Shown: in pieces, positions 1 to 9,047 of the stretch | Layout: every line of letters begins with the position of its first letter | How positions within the stretch are numbered: the stretch's first letter is position 1 | The notes under the pieces: model-generated | What the model was told of the DNA's origin: nothing | Databases searched by the model: none | Seen by the model: only the letters and a program-made list of their open reading frames with translations | Assembly (NCBI RefSeq): GCF_017876295.1 | Contig: NZ_JAGINT010000002.1 | Span: forward strand, 2,108,001-2,172,000 | Direction of reading: 5' to 3' | DNA: 64,000 nt | Source: Kribbella aluminosa | GTDB lineage: Bacteria; Actinomycetota; Actinomycetes; Propionibacteriales; Kribbellaceae | Program-made: the position numbers and the translations under genes

Positions 1-84
1 GCTGGGTGATTGCGTAAGAACTCTCCGGATGCGGCATGATTTGCGCGTTGCAGTCTGTGACTGCCGGGGTGGAAGGACCAGAAG

Positions 85-1695
85 GTGGCGCCAGGTGGTG
101 CCCAGGTCGCTCGTGGTGCGTTGGCCGGGCTGCCTGAGGCGTTGGGGAGGATCGCGGCGGAGGGGGACTGGGACGCGCTGCAGCGTGTCTGTGACGAGCA
201 TCTACTGTCGGTGGAGGGGGAGCTGGCGACACGGTTGCTGGACGCGCTGACGCTGGTGCCGGACGACGAGTTGCGGGCCCGCCCGCGGTTGATGCTGTCG
301 TGGCTGAGCGTGTACTACGCGGCGACGCAGCCGGACGCCGTCGAGCTTCGGCCGTTTCTGCGGCACTACACCGAGCTCGGGACCCGGCTCGCGGCGTCGA
401 TGGACATCGACAGTGAGACGTCGGTGGCGACACTGACGACGGTCGGGGTCGCGGCGATGATCGCGCTGCGGGAGCAGGGGCGATGTGTCGAGGCGGAGGA
501 GCTGGGGCAGCGGCTCAGTGCGCGGGCCGCGCAGCTCAGCCCGCTGCCTGGGGTCGACGGTGCCTGGCGGCCGGGGTGGCTGCCGTTGCAGCGCGGCCTC
601 ACCCGGACGTTGATGGACGACCGGCCGGCCGCGGTCGAGCTGTTCCGGCACGCGTTCGAGCTCGCGACCCTCGAGCCGGCCACCGCCGCCACCGCGCTGA
701 ACGCCGCCGCGAACCTCGCGATGATCTTCGCGAATCTCGGCCATACCGGGTCCGCGCAGCAGTGGCTGCAGCGGATGCAGGAGTTCGAGGTGCCGTCCCA
801 GCGGGTCCGGTACCTGCTCACCGCCGGCGGATCGATCGCCGAGGGCTGGGACGCCCTGGACCGGTACGACGACACCGAACTGGCGAGCCTGCTGGAGATC
901 GTCGGCGACGGCACCCGGCGGATCGAGGTCTGGCCGTTCGCGGCGGCGCTGGTGTTCGCCCACGGGCTGTACCGCGGCGACCAGGCGTCGGCGCTCGCGC
1001 ATCTCGGCACCCTCCGCCTCAGCCACGCGCCCGAGCTCACCGAACTCACCGCGGCGTCGCAGGTACTGCGGCGTGCGTGGATCGACCTGCTGATCGCCAC
1101 CGGCCAGGGAACGCGCGCGTTGCGGCTGATCAAGGAAACGGGCGCGCACGAACCGTGGCTCACGCTTTCGACCGCACGGATCCGGTTCCTCAACGGCGAG
1201 TACGCCGCGGTCCGTGCGCTGGCGTCCCGGCTGCCGTGGGACACGGTCACGTCGTACCGGGATCTGCGGCAACTCCTGCTGCTCAAGGCGATTGCGGCAT
1301 CGCGGATGGGCGACGTACCGGAAGCGCGGGCGGCCGCGGACCTGGCTGATCGGCTCCGGACGCCGGACGAGGTGCTCTCGCTGGCGTCGCTGTCTCCGGC
1401 CGAGCGCGCGGAAATCCAGGAAATCAAGGAATTTCCGTTGACCGACGAGGCCCGCGAACGGCTCGCCCGGGCGCGGGGAGTGTTTCCGGATCGCCTGGAT
1501 CTGGTGGAGCTGACCAGCCGGGAACACGCCGTACTGACCGAACTGGACGCCGGCGGGAGTACGCCGGAAATCGCCGGAAAACTGGTGGTTTCGGTGAACA
1601 CCGTGCGCACCCAGGTGAAAAGCGTCTACCGCAAACTCGGCGCCTCGACCCGCGAGGACGCGGTACTGCGTGCATACGAGCTCGGCCTGCTCTAG
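85..1695 (+). CDS. LuxR-family regulator lacking the usual ATPase half
   Basis: This is a 536-aa transcriptional regulator. The last 65 residues or so form a GerE/LuxR DNA-binding domain (LTSREHAVLTEL, then EIAGKLVVSVNTVRTQVKSVYRKLG). The rest is helical and TPR-like, resembling the C-terminal half of large MalT/LAL-type regulators, including the DWDALQRVCDEHLLS segment typical of the start of that half. No Walker A motif is present. A stop codon lies in frame at 58-60, so the reading frame cannot extend upstream into an ATPase. It is therefore either a stand-alone short form or the 3' part of a broken longer gene. The GTG start is the first plausible one. Its four last bases overlap the 3' end of the convergent peroxidase gene. 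The regulated genes are unknown. Confidence 0.75.
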   Translation: MAPGGAQVARGALAGLPEALGRIAAEGDWDALQRVCDEHLLSVEGELATRLLDALTLVPDDELRARPRLMLSWLSVYYAATQPDAVELRPFLRHYTELGTRLAASMDIDSETSVATLTTVGVAAMIALREQGRCVEAEELGQRLSARAAQLSPLPGVDGAWRPGWLPLQRGLTRTLMDDRPAAVELFRHAFELATLEPATAATALNAAANLAMIFANLGHTGSAQQWLQRMQEFEVPSQRVRYLLTAGGSIAEGWDALDRYDDTELASLLEIVGDGTRRIEVWPFAAALVFAHGLYRGDQASALAHLGTLRLSHAPELTELTAASQVLRRAWIDLLIATGQGTRALRLIKETGAHEPWLTLSTARIRFLNGEYAAVRALASRLPWDTVTSYRDLRQLLLLKAIAASRMGDVPEARAAADLADRLRTPDEVLSLASLSPAERAEIQEIKEFPLTDEARERLARARGVFPDRLDLVELTSREHAVLTELDAGGSTPEIAGKLVVSVNTVRTQVKSVYRKLGASTREDAVLRAYELGLL

Positions 1696-2936
1696 AACAA
1701 CGTGCTGCCCAACGGGCGCCGTGGATCGAACCCGGGGAGGATCAGGAACGTCGCGCTGGCTGTCGTCTTCGTGAACGGCAGCAACGCGTCCCCGTTCTCC
1801 ATGTGGGTAAGGGTTGCGGTGAACGTCCGCAGGTCGTTCTGGAAGCTGACGAAGAGCAGACCCGGTGCCGGTTCGTCGATGCTGTACGAACGACGGAGCA
1901 TCAGCCGGACGCCGACCACGGCCGCGTGCGCACGACGGGCGTGGGCGTCGGCCGGCACGAGGTACCGACCGTCGGGCGTCTTCGCACCAAGATCGGGGCC
2001 GTCGGCAACAACTCCGCCGGACAACGGGATCCCGGTGTCCCGGTGCCGGCCGATCACAGCCTCCTGGTGCGCGGCGGACAGCCCGGCGAAGCGGCGCAGG
2101 TCCAGCTCCATCCGGCGCAGTACGGCGATCGTGCCGCCGGCCACCGGCGCGGGTTCGTCGAGCCAGAGGTTCAGGCTCTGCTCCGCCTCGGTGTGCGGAC
2201 CGACGATGCCGTCGACGAATCCCAGTTGGTTGCGTGGCGCGGTGAGGCCTTCGGCCACCTGTACGGCCGGCCCTCGTCGTGCTGACTGGCGCCAGCGTTC
2301 CCGCAGCCGATCGCCGGCCCGGTCCAGCAGGGCGGCGGCCGCGACCGAGAGGACCAGCGGGTCGCTCGCACAGATCTGCAGCAGTACGTCGCCGCCGCGC
2401 GCCGCGGGGGCGATCTGTTCGTGCGCGAAGGCCGGCAGGTCGGTCGCGCCGGGCAGGGTACGTCCGGCCATCCGCACCAGCCGCGGGCCGACGCCGACCG
2501 TCACGGTGAGATCGCCCGGCACAAGCCCGACCAGCCGCGGCTCCGTCCCCGCCGACAGCGCAACGATCGTCTCCCCAAGCTCAGCAAGCAGCCGCCCAAC
2601 GGCGGACAGGGGCCCGGATGGGGCACCCGACGGCACGGCGGACGGGGCGGCGGAGGGGGCGGCCGACTGAACGGCGGATGGGGCGAGGGACGGGGTGATG
2701 TCGGCGATGATTGCCAGCAGGTTGGGTTGTGGGGTGTGGGGTGTTGCGATGCCTGCTTGGTGCGTGCCGGTCGGCGTGACCTGGCCGGGTGCCGAGGCAG
2801 TGGCTGCCGGTGCTGCGGGCTGCCCGTTGGAGTCAGCGGAACAGCCTGCCGTCAGGACGGCCGCGGAGGCGGCGCCGAGGAGTGTGCGGCGCGACGGGCG
2901 GTCGTCTGCTCGGATCACGGAGCGAGAGTGCCACAT
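1692..2936 (-). CDS. Dyp-type haem peroxidase, Tat-exported
   Basis: This 414-aa protein is a dye-decolourising peroxidase of the EfeB-like group. The family uses haem and H2O2 to oxidise bulky or iron-porphyrin substrates outside the cytoplasm. The distal GFVDG motif (GxxDG), the proximal-histidine region HARRAHA and the terminal signature RRSYSIDEPAPGLLFVSFQ are all visible. The N-terminus has a twin-arginine signal (SRRTLLGAASAAVLTAGCS) whose end also resembles a lipobox, so it may be a Tat-exported lipoprotein. An Ala/Ser/Pro-rich linker of about 30 residues follows. The ATG at 2936 is preferred; a GTG at 2972 would add 12 residues before the signal. No efeU or efeO iron-uptake genes are adjacent. 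The divergent neighbour starts only 45 bp away. Confidence 0.88.
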   Translation of the reverse strand: MWHSRSVIRADDRPSRRTLLGAASAAVLTAGCSADSNGQPAAPAATASAPGQVTPTGTHQAGIATPHTPQPNLLAIIADITPSLAPSAVQSAAPSAAPSAVPSGAPSGPLSAVGRLLAELGETIVALSAGTEPRLVGLVPGDLTVTVGVGPRLVRMAGRTLPGATDLPAFAHEQIAPAARGGDVLLQICASDPLVLSVAAAALLDRAGDRLRERWRQSARRGPAVQVAEGLTAPRNQLGFVDGIVGPHTEAEQSLNLWLDEPAPVAGGTIAVLRRMELDLRRFAGLSAAHQEAVIGRHRDTGIPLSGGVVADGPDLGAKTPDGRYLVPADAHARRAHAAVVGVRLMLRRSYSIDEPAPGLLFVSFQNDLRTFTATLTHMENGDALLPFTKTTASATFLILPGFDPRRPLGSTLF

Positions 2937-2981
2937 CACCCGCAGTACTCGCGAATCGGTCGTCCGTGCCACACTGCCGCC

Positions 2982-4358
2982 ATGTCACGTGGAGGTTGCC
3001 GGGCCCAAGTTCTGACAATGGTCCTGGTCCTGGGGGTCCTGGCACTGGCGGGGTGCAGTGGAGCGGAAGCAGATCAGGTACGGCGGCCCGCGGGCGCGCA
3101 CGTGACGATCCGGGTGCCCGCCGACGCCCCGACCATCTCGGCCGCGGTATCGGTCGCGCAGCAAGGGGATCTGGTCCTGGTCGCGCCGGGTACGTACCAC
3201 GAGTCGGTGCGGATCACGACCGCGCACGTCACGCTCCGCGGGGAGTCCCGGGACAAGGTCGTCATCGACGGCGAACTGCGGCAGCCGAACGGCGTCGTGG
3301 TCACCGCACCGGGTGTCGCGGTCGAGAACCTGACCGTCCGGGGCAACACACAGAACGGCGTCCTCGTCACCGGCTCGGTGAAGGCCGCCGACACGCAGCC
3401 CGGGCAGGGCGGATACGACACCGGTGACGAGCCGGTACGGTTCCTCGACTCGTTCCTGGTGTCACACGTGACGTCGACCCGCAACGGCCTGTACGGCATC
3501 TACGCGTTCTCCGCGCGGAACGGCGTGATCACCGATTCGTACACGTCCGGCGGTGCCGACTCGGGGATCTACGTCGGCCAGTGCAAGCCGTGCCACGTCG
3601 TGGTGCAGGACAACGTCGCGGAGTACAACGCGGTCGGCGTCGAAGGCACCAACGCGAGCGGCGAGATGTACTTCGTCCGCAATCGCATCACCGGCAACCG
3701 GGTCGGGCTCACCACGGGCTCCGACCACCAGGAGAAACTGCTGCCGCAGCAGGGCGCCGTTGTCGCGGGCAACCTGATCGCGGGCAACCAGCAGGCCGCC
3801 ACGCCCGAGCAGGCGGACGGCGGCTGGGGCATCGGCGTCGGGGTCGACGGCGGCAGCGGCAACCAGATCGTGCGCAACCGGATCACCGGCAACGTGAACG
3901 CCGGCGTGGTGCTCACCGCGACCCAGGACATCGCGCCGGACGGCAACACGATCGCCGGCAACACGTTCGCGGGTAACGCCGTCGACGTCGGCTGGACGTT
4001 CCCGACCCCGACGAAGGGCCACGGCAACTGCCTGACCGCCACGACGGCCCGAACAGTGCCGGCCGGGCTGGCGACCACCTCCCCATGTCCGCGGTCCGGC
4101 AGCCCGTCGGCTGTCGCCCCGCCCGGCCGCTCGTCCTCGTCGGCTGTGTCGCCGTCCGGCACGTGGACCGGCCCCACCCCGCCGCCCGGCATCCCGTTCA
4201 ACGAGGTAGCGCCGCCACCGGCGCAGCCGCAGTTCCCGAACGCCACAACCACCGGCGCCACAACCGTCCCGGCCGTCCCCGCGCTGCCGAACCTCGCCCA
4301 GCTAACGCCTCCGGCGCCATCGTTACTAGCCGCCCAAGCCCTGGCCAACGCCAGCTGA
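2982..4358 (+). CDS. Right-handed beta-helix lipoprotein (NosD/pectate-lyase-like)
   Basis: This is a 458-aa exported protein. The N-terminus (MSRGGCRAQVLTMVLVLGVLALAGCSG) is a lipoprotein signal with a canonical LAGC lipobox. The body opens with IRVPADAPTISAAV and PGTYHESVRI, the usual entry into a parallel beta-helix (PbH1/NosD). It continues with many short coils such as GNTQNGVLVTG, RNRITGNRVGL and GNTFAGNAVDVG. Such folds occur in polysaccharide lyases, glycosidases and carbohydrate-binding surface proteins, and no catalytic set can be assigned by eye. The C-terminal 100 residues are Pro/Ala/Ser-rich and probably disordered. The open frame continues far upstream, but the start at 2982 is chosen for the signal peptide. 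CACACT six bases before the ATG suggests a leaderless message. Confidence 0.8.
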   Translation: MSRGGCRAQVLTMVLVLGVLALAGCSGAEADQVRRPAGAHVTIRVPADAPTISAAVSVAQQGDLVLVAPGTYHESVRITTAHVTLRGESRDKVVIDGELRQPNGVVVTAPGVAVENLTVRGNTQNGVLVTGSVKAADTQPGQGGYDTGDEPVRFLDSFLVSHVTSTRNGLYGIYAFSARNGVITDSYTSGGADSGIYVGQCKPCHVVVQDNVAEYNAVGVEGTNASGEMYFVRNRITGNRVGLTTGSDHQEKLLPQQGAVVAGNLIAGNQQAATPEQADGGWGIGVGVDGGSGNQIVRNRITGNVNAGVVLTATQDIAPDGNTIAGNTFAGNAVDVGWTFPTPTKGHGNCLTATTARTVPAGLATTSPCPRSGSPSAVAPPGRSSSSAVSPSGTWTGPTPPPGIPFNEVAPPPAQPQFPNATTTGATTVPAVPALPNLAQLTPPAPSLLAAQALANAS

Positions 4359-4420
4359 CCCCCCGCGCTGCCCCACGCCCTGCGCCGTGTCCTGCGCTGC
4401 GCCCTGCGCTGCTCGGAGGA

Positions 4421-5113
4421 CTACTTCGGGGCGACGTACGGCTGGGTGTCGAAGTCGATGACGACCGGCTGCGGCTCCGAGGCGACCGCGACCTGCACGC
4501 GGTACATCGTGCCGTCGGCGCCGATCCAGTACCGCACGGTCCCTTCGGTGTCGGGGCGATCGCGCGCGCCCGGCCCGACCATCACGTCGGTCTGGTGCCC
4601 GTTCACCGTCTCCTGACCGATTCGGCTCGCGCCGTTCTGCGGCAGCAGCTGGGCGTTGTCCGGCCGGTCGGCCCCGAGCCCCAGCGCGATCCGCAACGCG
4701 GTGTCGAGCGCACTGCCGGCCGTCTGCAGCGGACGATTGGTCCACCCCACGGTCGCCGACGCGGCGGACAGCTCCGTCGACGTCCACCGGATCGGCCCGT
4801 CGCTCGAGGAGTTGCGCCCGTCGCCGCGCAGTACGCCGTACGCCCGCTTCGCCCGGAAGTCGACGGACGCGGTGACGGTCAGCCCGCCGGCGGTGTCCGG
4901 CACGGTGATCCGGACCGCGCGCCCGCCGGATGCGTAGTTGCGGAACCGGGTGATGGCCAGCCGGTTCGCCTCGTCCGCGGTGAGTGCCCGCGGCGCGGAG
5001 GCGTCGGAGTTCGAGCTGACGACGAGCAGCACGGTGGCCACCGCGGCGCAGGCCGTGACTCCGGCCGCGATCACCCATCGGGCGCGCCGGGTGAGACTTC
5101 GCAGGTTCCGCAT
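4421..5113 (-). CDS. Membrane-anchored protein of unknown function
   Basis: This 230-aa protein was not recognised. Residues 13-33 form one hydrophobic segment after an Arg-rich start, followed by a polar extracellular domain. The outer domain has alternating beta-strand patterns (VRITVPDTAGGLTVTASVDF, YWIGADGTMYRVQVAV) that recall LppX/LprG-type or MucB/RseB-like periplasmic domains, but no signature is firm. It is convergent with the beta-helix gene and divergent from the SdrD-B surface protein gene, both of which are exported. A role at the cell surface is inference only. Confidence 0.6.
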   Translation of the reverse strand: MRNLRSLTRRARWVIAAGVTACAAVATVLLVVSSNSDASAPRALTADEANRLAITRFRNYASGGRAVRITVPDTAGGLTVTASVDFRAKRAYGVLRGDGRNSSSDGPIRWTSTELSAASATVGWTNRPLQTAGSALDTALRIALGLGADRPDNAQLLPQNGASRIGQETVNGHQTDVMVGPGARDRPDTEGTVRYWIGADGTMYRVQVAVASEPQPVVIDFDTQPYVAPK

Positions 5114-5239
5114 GGCGCCGCACGCTAACAGGCCGGCAGATTCACCCAGTAATTCACCCGATACGGACGGTCACAGAGTGCGCCGTTCTGGTTGGCTGAG
5201 TCGATTTGAGTGCACCAACCAAAGGGGACAGCAACAACT

Positions 5240-7789
5240 ATGAGAAGACGGCTGTTGCGTGCAGGCTTGTCGGCCCTCTTGTTGGCCGGCGGCGCTGCAG
5301 GCGCGATGGTTCCGGCGAGCGCCGCAGCCATCCAGGACCAGGACGGCACACTGACCGTCCAGGTGCTGCGCGATTTCTTCGGCACCGGCGTGATCAACGC
5401 CGCGATGGACACGCCGCAGCAGGGCATGGCCGTCGAGGTCACCGACACGGCGGGCCACCACGTCCGGGGTACGACGGACGCGACCGGCAAGGTCGTCGTA
5501 CCGCCGTCGTCCACGCTGGCCGGCGGGCAGTACCGGGTGGACGTGTCGATCCCCGCGCCGTACGACGGGTACCTGCGCGCGGCGCCCGCGTCGACGAAGG
5601 ACAACCACTTCGACAGCTTCACGTCGTTCGTGGACGTCCGGAACGGCAAGGCGGACTCGGTGATCACCGCAGTCTGGAACCCGGCGGACTACACGCTGCC
5701 GGACTCCAAGTACTACGTACCGGTGCAGAGCCCGGCCGTGAACGCCGACGGCAGTGCGCCGGACCCCAACGCCCGCGCGCTGGTGTCGTTCGGCCAGGAC
5801 GCGCGCGGTACCTGCCCTGACCAGCTGGCCTGCCCGGCGGTGGTCAACACGCAGTCGCAGGTGGGGACCACGTGGGGCCTGGCCTACGACAAGTACCGCA
5901 AGCGGATCTTCCAGGCCGCGTTCGCGAAGCGCTTCACGGAGTACGGTCCGGAGGGCGGCGGCGCGATCTACACGACCCCGCTCGACGGTTCCGGTACGCC
6001 GACGCTGTTCGCGAAGGTGACCGGCGCGGCACTGACGCCGCACGGCCCGGGGGACATGCGCAAGGACCAGCTGTTCACGGACGCGCCGGGCAAGGAGAGC
6101 CTCGGCGGTCTCGCGCTCTCCGAGGACGGCACGACCCTGTACGCGGTGAACCTGCGGAGCCGGCGACTCCTGAGCTTCGACGCCACCGGCGCCAAGGCCG
6201 CGCTGCCGGCGAAGTCCGTACGGATCCCCGATCCGGGCTGCGCGTCCGCGAGTGACTGGCGGCCGTTCGCGCTGACCGCCCACGACGGCAAGCTGTACGT
6301 CGGTGGCGTGTGCTCCGCGGAGAGCACCCAGCAGCGCGCCGACCTGAAGGCTGTCGTCTACACCTACGACGGTACGACGTTCGCGCCCGTACTGACGCAG
6401 CCGCTGACCTTCACGCGCGGCCAGGTCCTGATGGGCATGACCCAGCCGACGGCCGATCACTGGAACCCCTGGGACACCCGGCTGTCGAACTGGGACAGCC
6501 GTGCGATCGGCGTGAACCTGTACGTCAACCCGCAGCCGGAGCTGGCCACGCTGGCCTTCACCCGGAACGGGTCGATGATCGTCGGCTTCCGCGACCGGTT
6601 CATGGATGTGATCGGCAACGGCATGGACCCGCGGCCGGGGAACGACACGATCCAGGCGGGCATGTCCGGCGGCGACATCAACATGGCCTGCGCCAAGCCG
6701 GGCGGTGGGTACGACTGGGAGGGTACGGGCGACTGCCCGAACCACGGCACGTTCGCGACGAACGGTCACGAGCCGGGCGACGTCAAGGAGTACTTCCACG
6801 GCGACTTCTTCGATCCGAACCGCTCCGGCAACGGGCTGCACCAGGAGACGTCGCAGGGTTCGGTGGCGTACATCCCGCAGCAGCAGTGGGTGGTCAGCAC
6901 CGAACTGGACCCGGCGCGGGACGTCAGCTCGAACGGTGCCGGCTTCTACAACGTGGAGACCGGGGTCGGCCCCGGGCAGGACAACCCGGCGCACGGGTAC
7001 CAGTTCGTGGGTGCGACCAACAGCTTCGGGAAGGCCGGCGGTCTCGGTGACGTCGCCTACGCCGCCGCGAACGCGCCGATCCAGATCGGCAACATCGTCT
7101 GGTTCGACGGCGACCACAACGGCATCCAGGATCCGTACCACGAGGACGAGGTTCCGCTGGCGGGAGCGACCGTGAACCTGCTGGACGCGTCCGGGAAGCA
7201 GGTTGCCGGCACGAAGACCGACCCGGCGGGCGAGTACTACTTCGGCGGCGTCGGGGCGGAGTACGAGCTGACACCGGGAGCGAAGTACACCGTGGAGTTC
7301 AACGTGTGTACGGCGGACACCGGTAACGTGCCGCGGCAGCCGGCGGCCACGGAACTGCGGTTCACGCTCCCGGTCGCGGGCGCGGATCGTGCGCACGACT
7401 CGAACGTCACACCGCCGACGAGTGGGCAGCTCTGCAAGGGATCCACACAGGTGACCGCGCCGAGTACGCCGGGCGGGGTCGACCACACGATCGACGCGGG
7501 GGTCTACCTCCCGCCGCCGACCCCTCCGACGACGCCGACACCGACGCCGACTCCCACGCCGTCGCCGTCGCCCAGCCCGTCTGCGACGCCGAGCACGACG
7601 CCGAGTGCGACGCCCACCGTGGCGCCGTCCACGACGCCGCCGGCCAACCCGCCCAAGCCGGGCGGGCCGCTGGCGTCCACCGGTGCGGAGGTCTCACCGC
7701 TGGTGTTCATCCTGGCGGGGGTCCTGCTGGCCGCGGGTGGCGTGTTCCTGCTGATCAGCCGGAAGCGCCGGACGAGCCGGCAGCACTAA
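5240..7789 (+). CDS. Large surface protein with SdrD-B domain and LAXTG sortase signal
   Basis: This is an 849-aa secreted protein. It has a Sec signal (MRRRLLRAGLSALLLAGGAAGAMVPASA), an N-terminal Ig-like/carboxypeptidase-regulatory region (to about residue 160), and a long central region that looks like a beta-propeller. An SdrD B-like domain follows near residues 620-740 (IGNIVWFDGDHNGIQD, then TDPAGEYYFGG, the Ca-binding D-x-D-x-N-G pattern). A Pro/Thr/Ser stalk of about 60 residues comes next. The C-terminus reads LASTG, a hydrophobic stretch, then RKRR: a cell-wall sorting signal of the LAXTG type read by class E sortases. ATG 5240 is chosen over an upstream in-frame start because AAGGGGAC precedes it and the signal peptide begins there. 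No sortase gene lies in the window. Confidence 0.82.
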   Translation: MRRRLLRAGLSALLLAGGAAGAMVPASAAAIQDQDGTLTVQVLRDFFGTGVINAAMDTPQQGMAVEVTDTAGHHVRGTTDATGKVVVPPSSTLAGGQYRVDVSIPAPYDGYLRAAPASTKDNHFDSFTSFVDVRNGKADSVITAVWNPADYTLPDSKYYVPVQSPAVNADGSAPDPNARALVSFGQDARGTCPDQLACPAVVNTQSQVGTTWGLAYDKYRKRIFQAAFAKRFTEYGPEGGGAIYTTPLDGSGTPTLFAKVTGAALTPHGPGDMRKDQLFTDAPGKESLGGLALSEDGTTLYAVNLRSRRLLSFDATGAKAALPAKSVRIPDPGCASASDWRPFALTAHDGKLYVGGVCSAESTQQRADLKAVVYTYDGTTFAPVLTQPLTFTRGQVLMGMTQPTADHWNPWDTRLSNWDSRAIGVNLYVNPQPELATLAFTRNGSMIVGFRDRFMDVIGNGMDPRPGNDTIQAGMSGGDINMACAKPGGGYDWEGTGDCPNHGTFATNGHEPGDVKEYFHGDFFDPNRSGNGLHQETSQGSVAYIPQQQWVVSTELDPARDVSSNGAGFYNVETGVGPGQDNPAHGYQFVGATNSFGKAGGLGDVAYAAANAPIQIGNIVWFDGDHNGIQDPYHEDEVPLAGATVNLLDASGKQVAGTKTDPAGEYYFGGVGAEYELTPGAKYTVEFNVCTADTGNVPRQPAATELRFTLPVAGADRAHDSNVTPPTSGQLCKGSTQVTAPSTPGGVDHTIDAGVYLPPPTPPTTPTPTPTPTPSPSPSPSATPSTTPSATPTVAPSTTPPANPPKPGGPLASTGAEVSPLVFILAGVLLAAGGVFLLISRKRRTSRQH

Positions 7790-7798
7790 GACCGCTGA

Positions 7799-7831
7799 GC
7801 GTCCTGCCCGACCCGCTCTCGGGCAGGACGC
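7799..7831. terminator. Bidirectional hairpin terminator
   Basis: A perfect 13-bp inverted repeat (GCGTCCTGCCCGA / TCGGGCAGGACGC) with a 7-base loop lies between two convergent genes. It lacks a long T run, which is common for terminators in high-GC actinobacteria. Confidence 0.75.
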
Positions 7832-7836
7832 GACGG

Positions 7837-8040
7837 TCAGCCGCGTTCGGGGTCGGCGCCGGCGGCCTTGGTGACGCGGTCGCCGACCTCGAGGGACTTC
7901 CACAGGTCGCGGTTCACCTTGACGTCGCGGACCTCTCCGCCGTCCAGCTCTACTTCGAGTTTGCGGTAGAGGTTCGCGCCGTCGTACATGGCTCGTGACT
8001 TCTTCACGACAACCCCGCTCCAGGCATCCCCGTCAGCCAT
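7837..8040 (-). CDS. Small DUF7489-like protein
   Basis: A 67-aa acidic/basic mixed protein (MADGDAWSGVVVKKSRAMYD...). It has the look of a small beta-barrel (SHOCT-free, no Cys, no membrane segment) found as a lone conserved gene in many actinobacteria; the DUF assignment is from memory and not certain. The ATG at 8040 is preferred over the GTG at 8058 because AAGGAG lies six bases upstream of it, inside the longer frame. Function unknown. Confidence 0.6.
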   Translation of the reverse strand: MADGDAWSGVVVKKSRAMYDGANLYRKLEVELDGGEVRDVKVNRDLWKSLEVGDRVTKAAGADPERG

Positions 8041-8089
8041 TGGTAACTCCTTCGTCACGGTGAGTGGACTCCTGCAGGGTATCTCCGGC

Positions 8090-8860
8090 TCAGCCCATCG
8101 CGAGGTCGTTGACGAAGCTGTCGGACCAGTCGGACAGGGTGGGGAGCCGTTCGGACCAGACCTTGGTCCGGGGAGTGCCGGCGGTGCTGGGTTCGCCGTT
8201 CTCCGGCCAGTAGCCGATCATCGACCGCAGGGTGCCGAGGTGTTCGCCGAAGTGGTCGTCGCCGGGCACGATCGCGGCGACCCGGACGGCGCCCAGCCGG
8301 GCGACCACCTCGGGGTCGCGGAACGCGGTCCGGATCGCACCGCCGAGGTTCGCGAGCTGGGAGTCGCAGGGCTGCGCGGCCACCGGCTCGGCGATCACCA
8401 GGATGTGGGTGTCGGGGAGGTACCGGCCCTGGCGCTCGGCGATCCGGTACAGCTCGGTCAGCCGGGTCCGCAGGTGCGGCGTGGTGGCGAGCCCGGTGCC
8501 GTGGTCCTCGCAGGACGACGCGTGCAGGTAGGTCAGCGTGCACTCGGTCCAGCTCTGGCAGAGGATCCGGATCGCCTCGAACGCCGGGTCCTCGCCGACC
8601 GTCCGGTACGTCTTCCGCAGTTCGTCGAGCGCCACCGTCAGCGGGACCTCCCGCTCCGCGAGCCGCCGCCCCGCCGCGGCCGCGTGCGGAACCGGGTCCG
8701 ACCCGGCCGCCAGCGACTGCAGCAACGGCCGGAAAACGGTGTCGTTGCTCGGCCCGTTCAACCGATGCCGCCCACGGCCCGGCGTCGGCTCCGAGATCTC
8801 CGGCTCCGGCTCCGGAGTAGTGGTGGTGGGCGGTTGTCTGCGCAGCTTGTCGATCAACAT
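8090..8860 (-). CDS. Unknown protein with a degenerate GGDEF-like C-terminal part
   Basis: This 256-aa protein is not assigned. A disordered Pro/Glu-rich stretch (about residues 8-35) follows a short basic start. The middle is helical (REVPLTVALDELRKTYRTVGEDPAFEAIRI), similar in pattern to the sensor helices of RsbR/PucR-type regulators. The segment LANLGGAIRTAFRDPEVVARLGAVRVAAIVP matches the rhythm of GGDEF-like domains around the active loop but lacks the GGDEF residues themselves. It would be cytoplasmic. It ends just after the promoter region of the small downstream protein gene. A regulatory or sensory role is inference. Confidence 0.6.
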   Translation of the reverse strand: MLIDKLRRQPPTTTTPEPEPEISEPTPGRGRHRLNGPSNDTVFRPLLQSLAAGSDPVPHAAAAGRRLAEREVPLTVALDELRKTYRTVGEDPAFEAIRILCQSWTECTLTYLHASSCEDHGTGLATTPHLRTRLTELYRIAERQGRYLPDTHILVIAEPVAAQPCDSQLANLGGAIRTAFRDPEVVARLGAVRVAAIVPGDDHFGEHLGTLRSMIGYWPENGEPSTAGTPRTKVWSERLPTLSDWSDSFVNDLAMG

Positions 8861-9047
8861 GGCGGATCCCCGTTTGACTACCGATCGTGGTCACCTACCT
8901 GGCCGGCAGGCAACTCGTACGCCCTGAGACGCTCGTCCTGGCGAAGCATGACGCGGGTCTGCCAGAAAATTCGGAAGGTACGCCGGGGACTCCGGGAAAC
9001 TGTCGCCGGCGACAATCAGGTTGAGTGCTGCCGCCAAGAACAGCCAG

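Noticed and set aside
5171-7486. A 771-codon minus-strand frame opposite the SdrD-B surface protein
   Set aside because: Same reason; the plus strand has a signal peptide, a recognised domain and a sorting signal.
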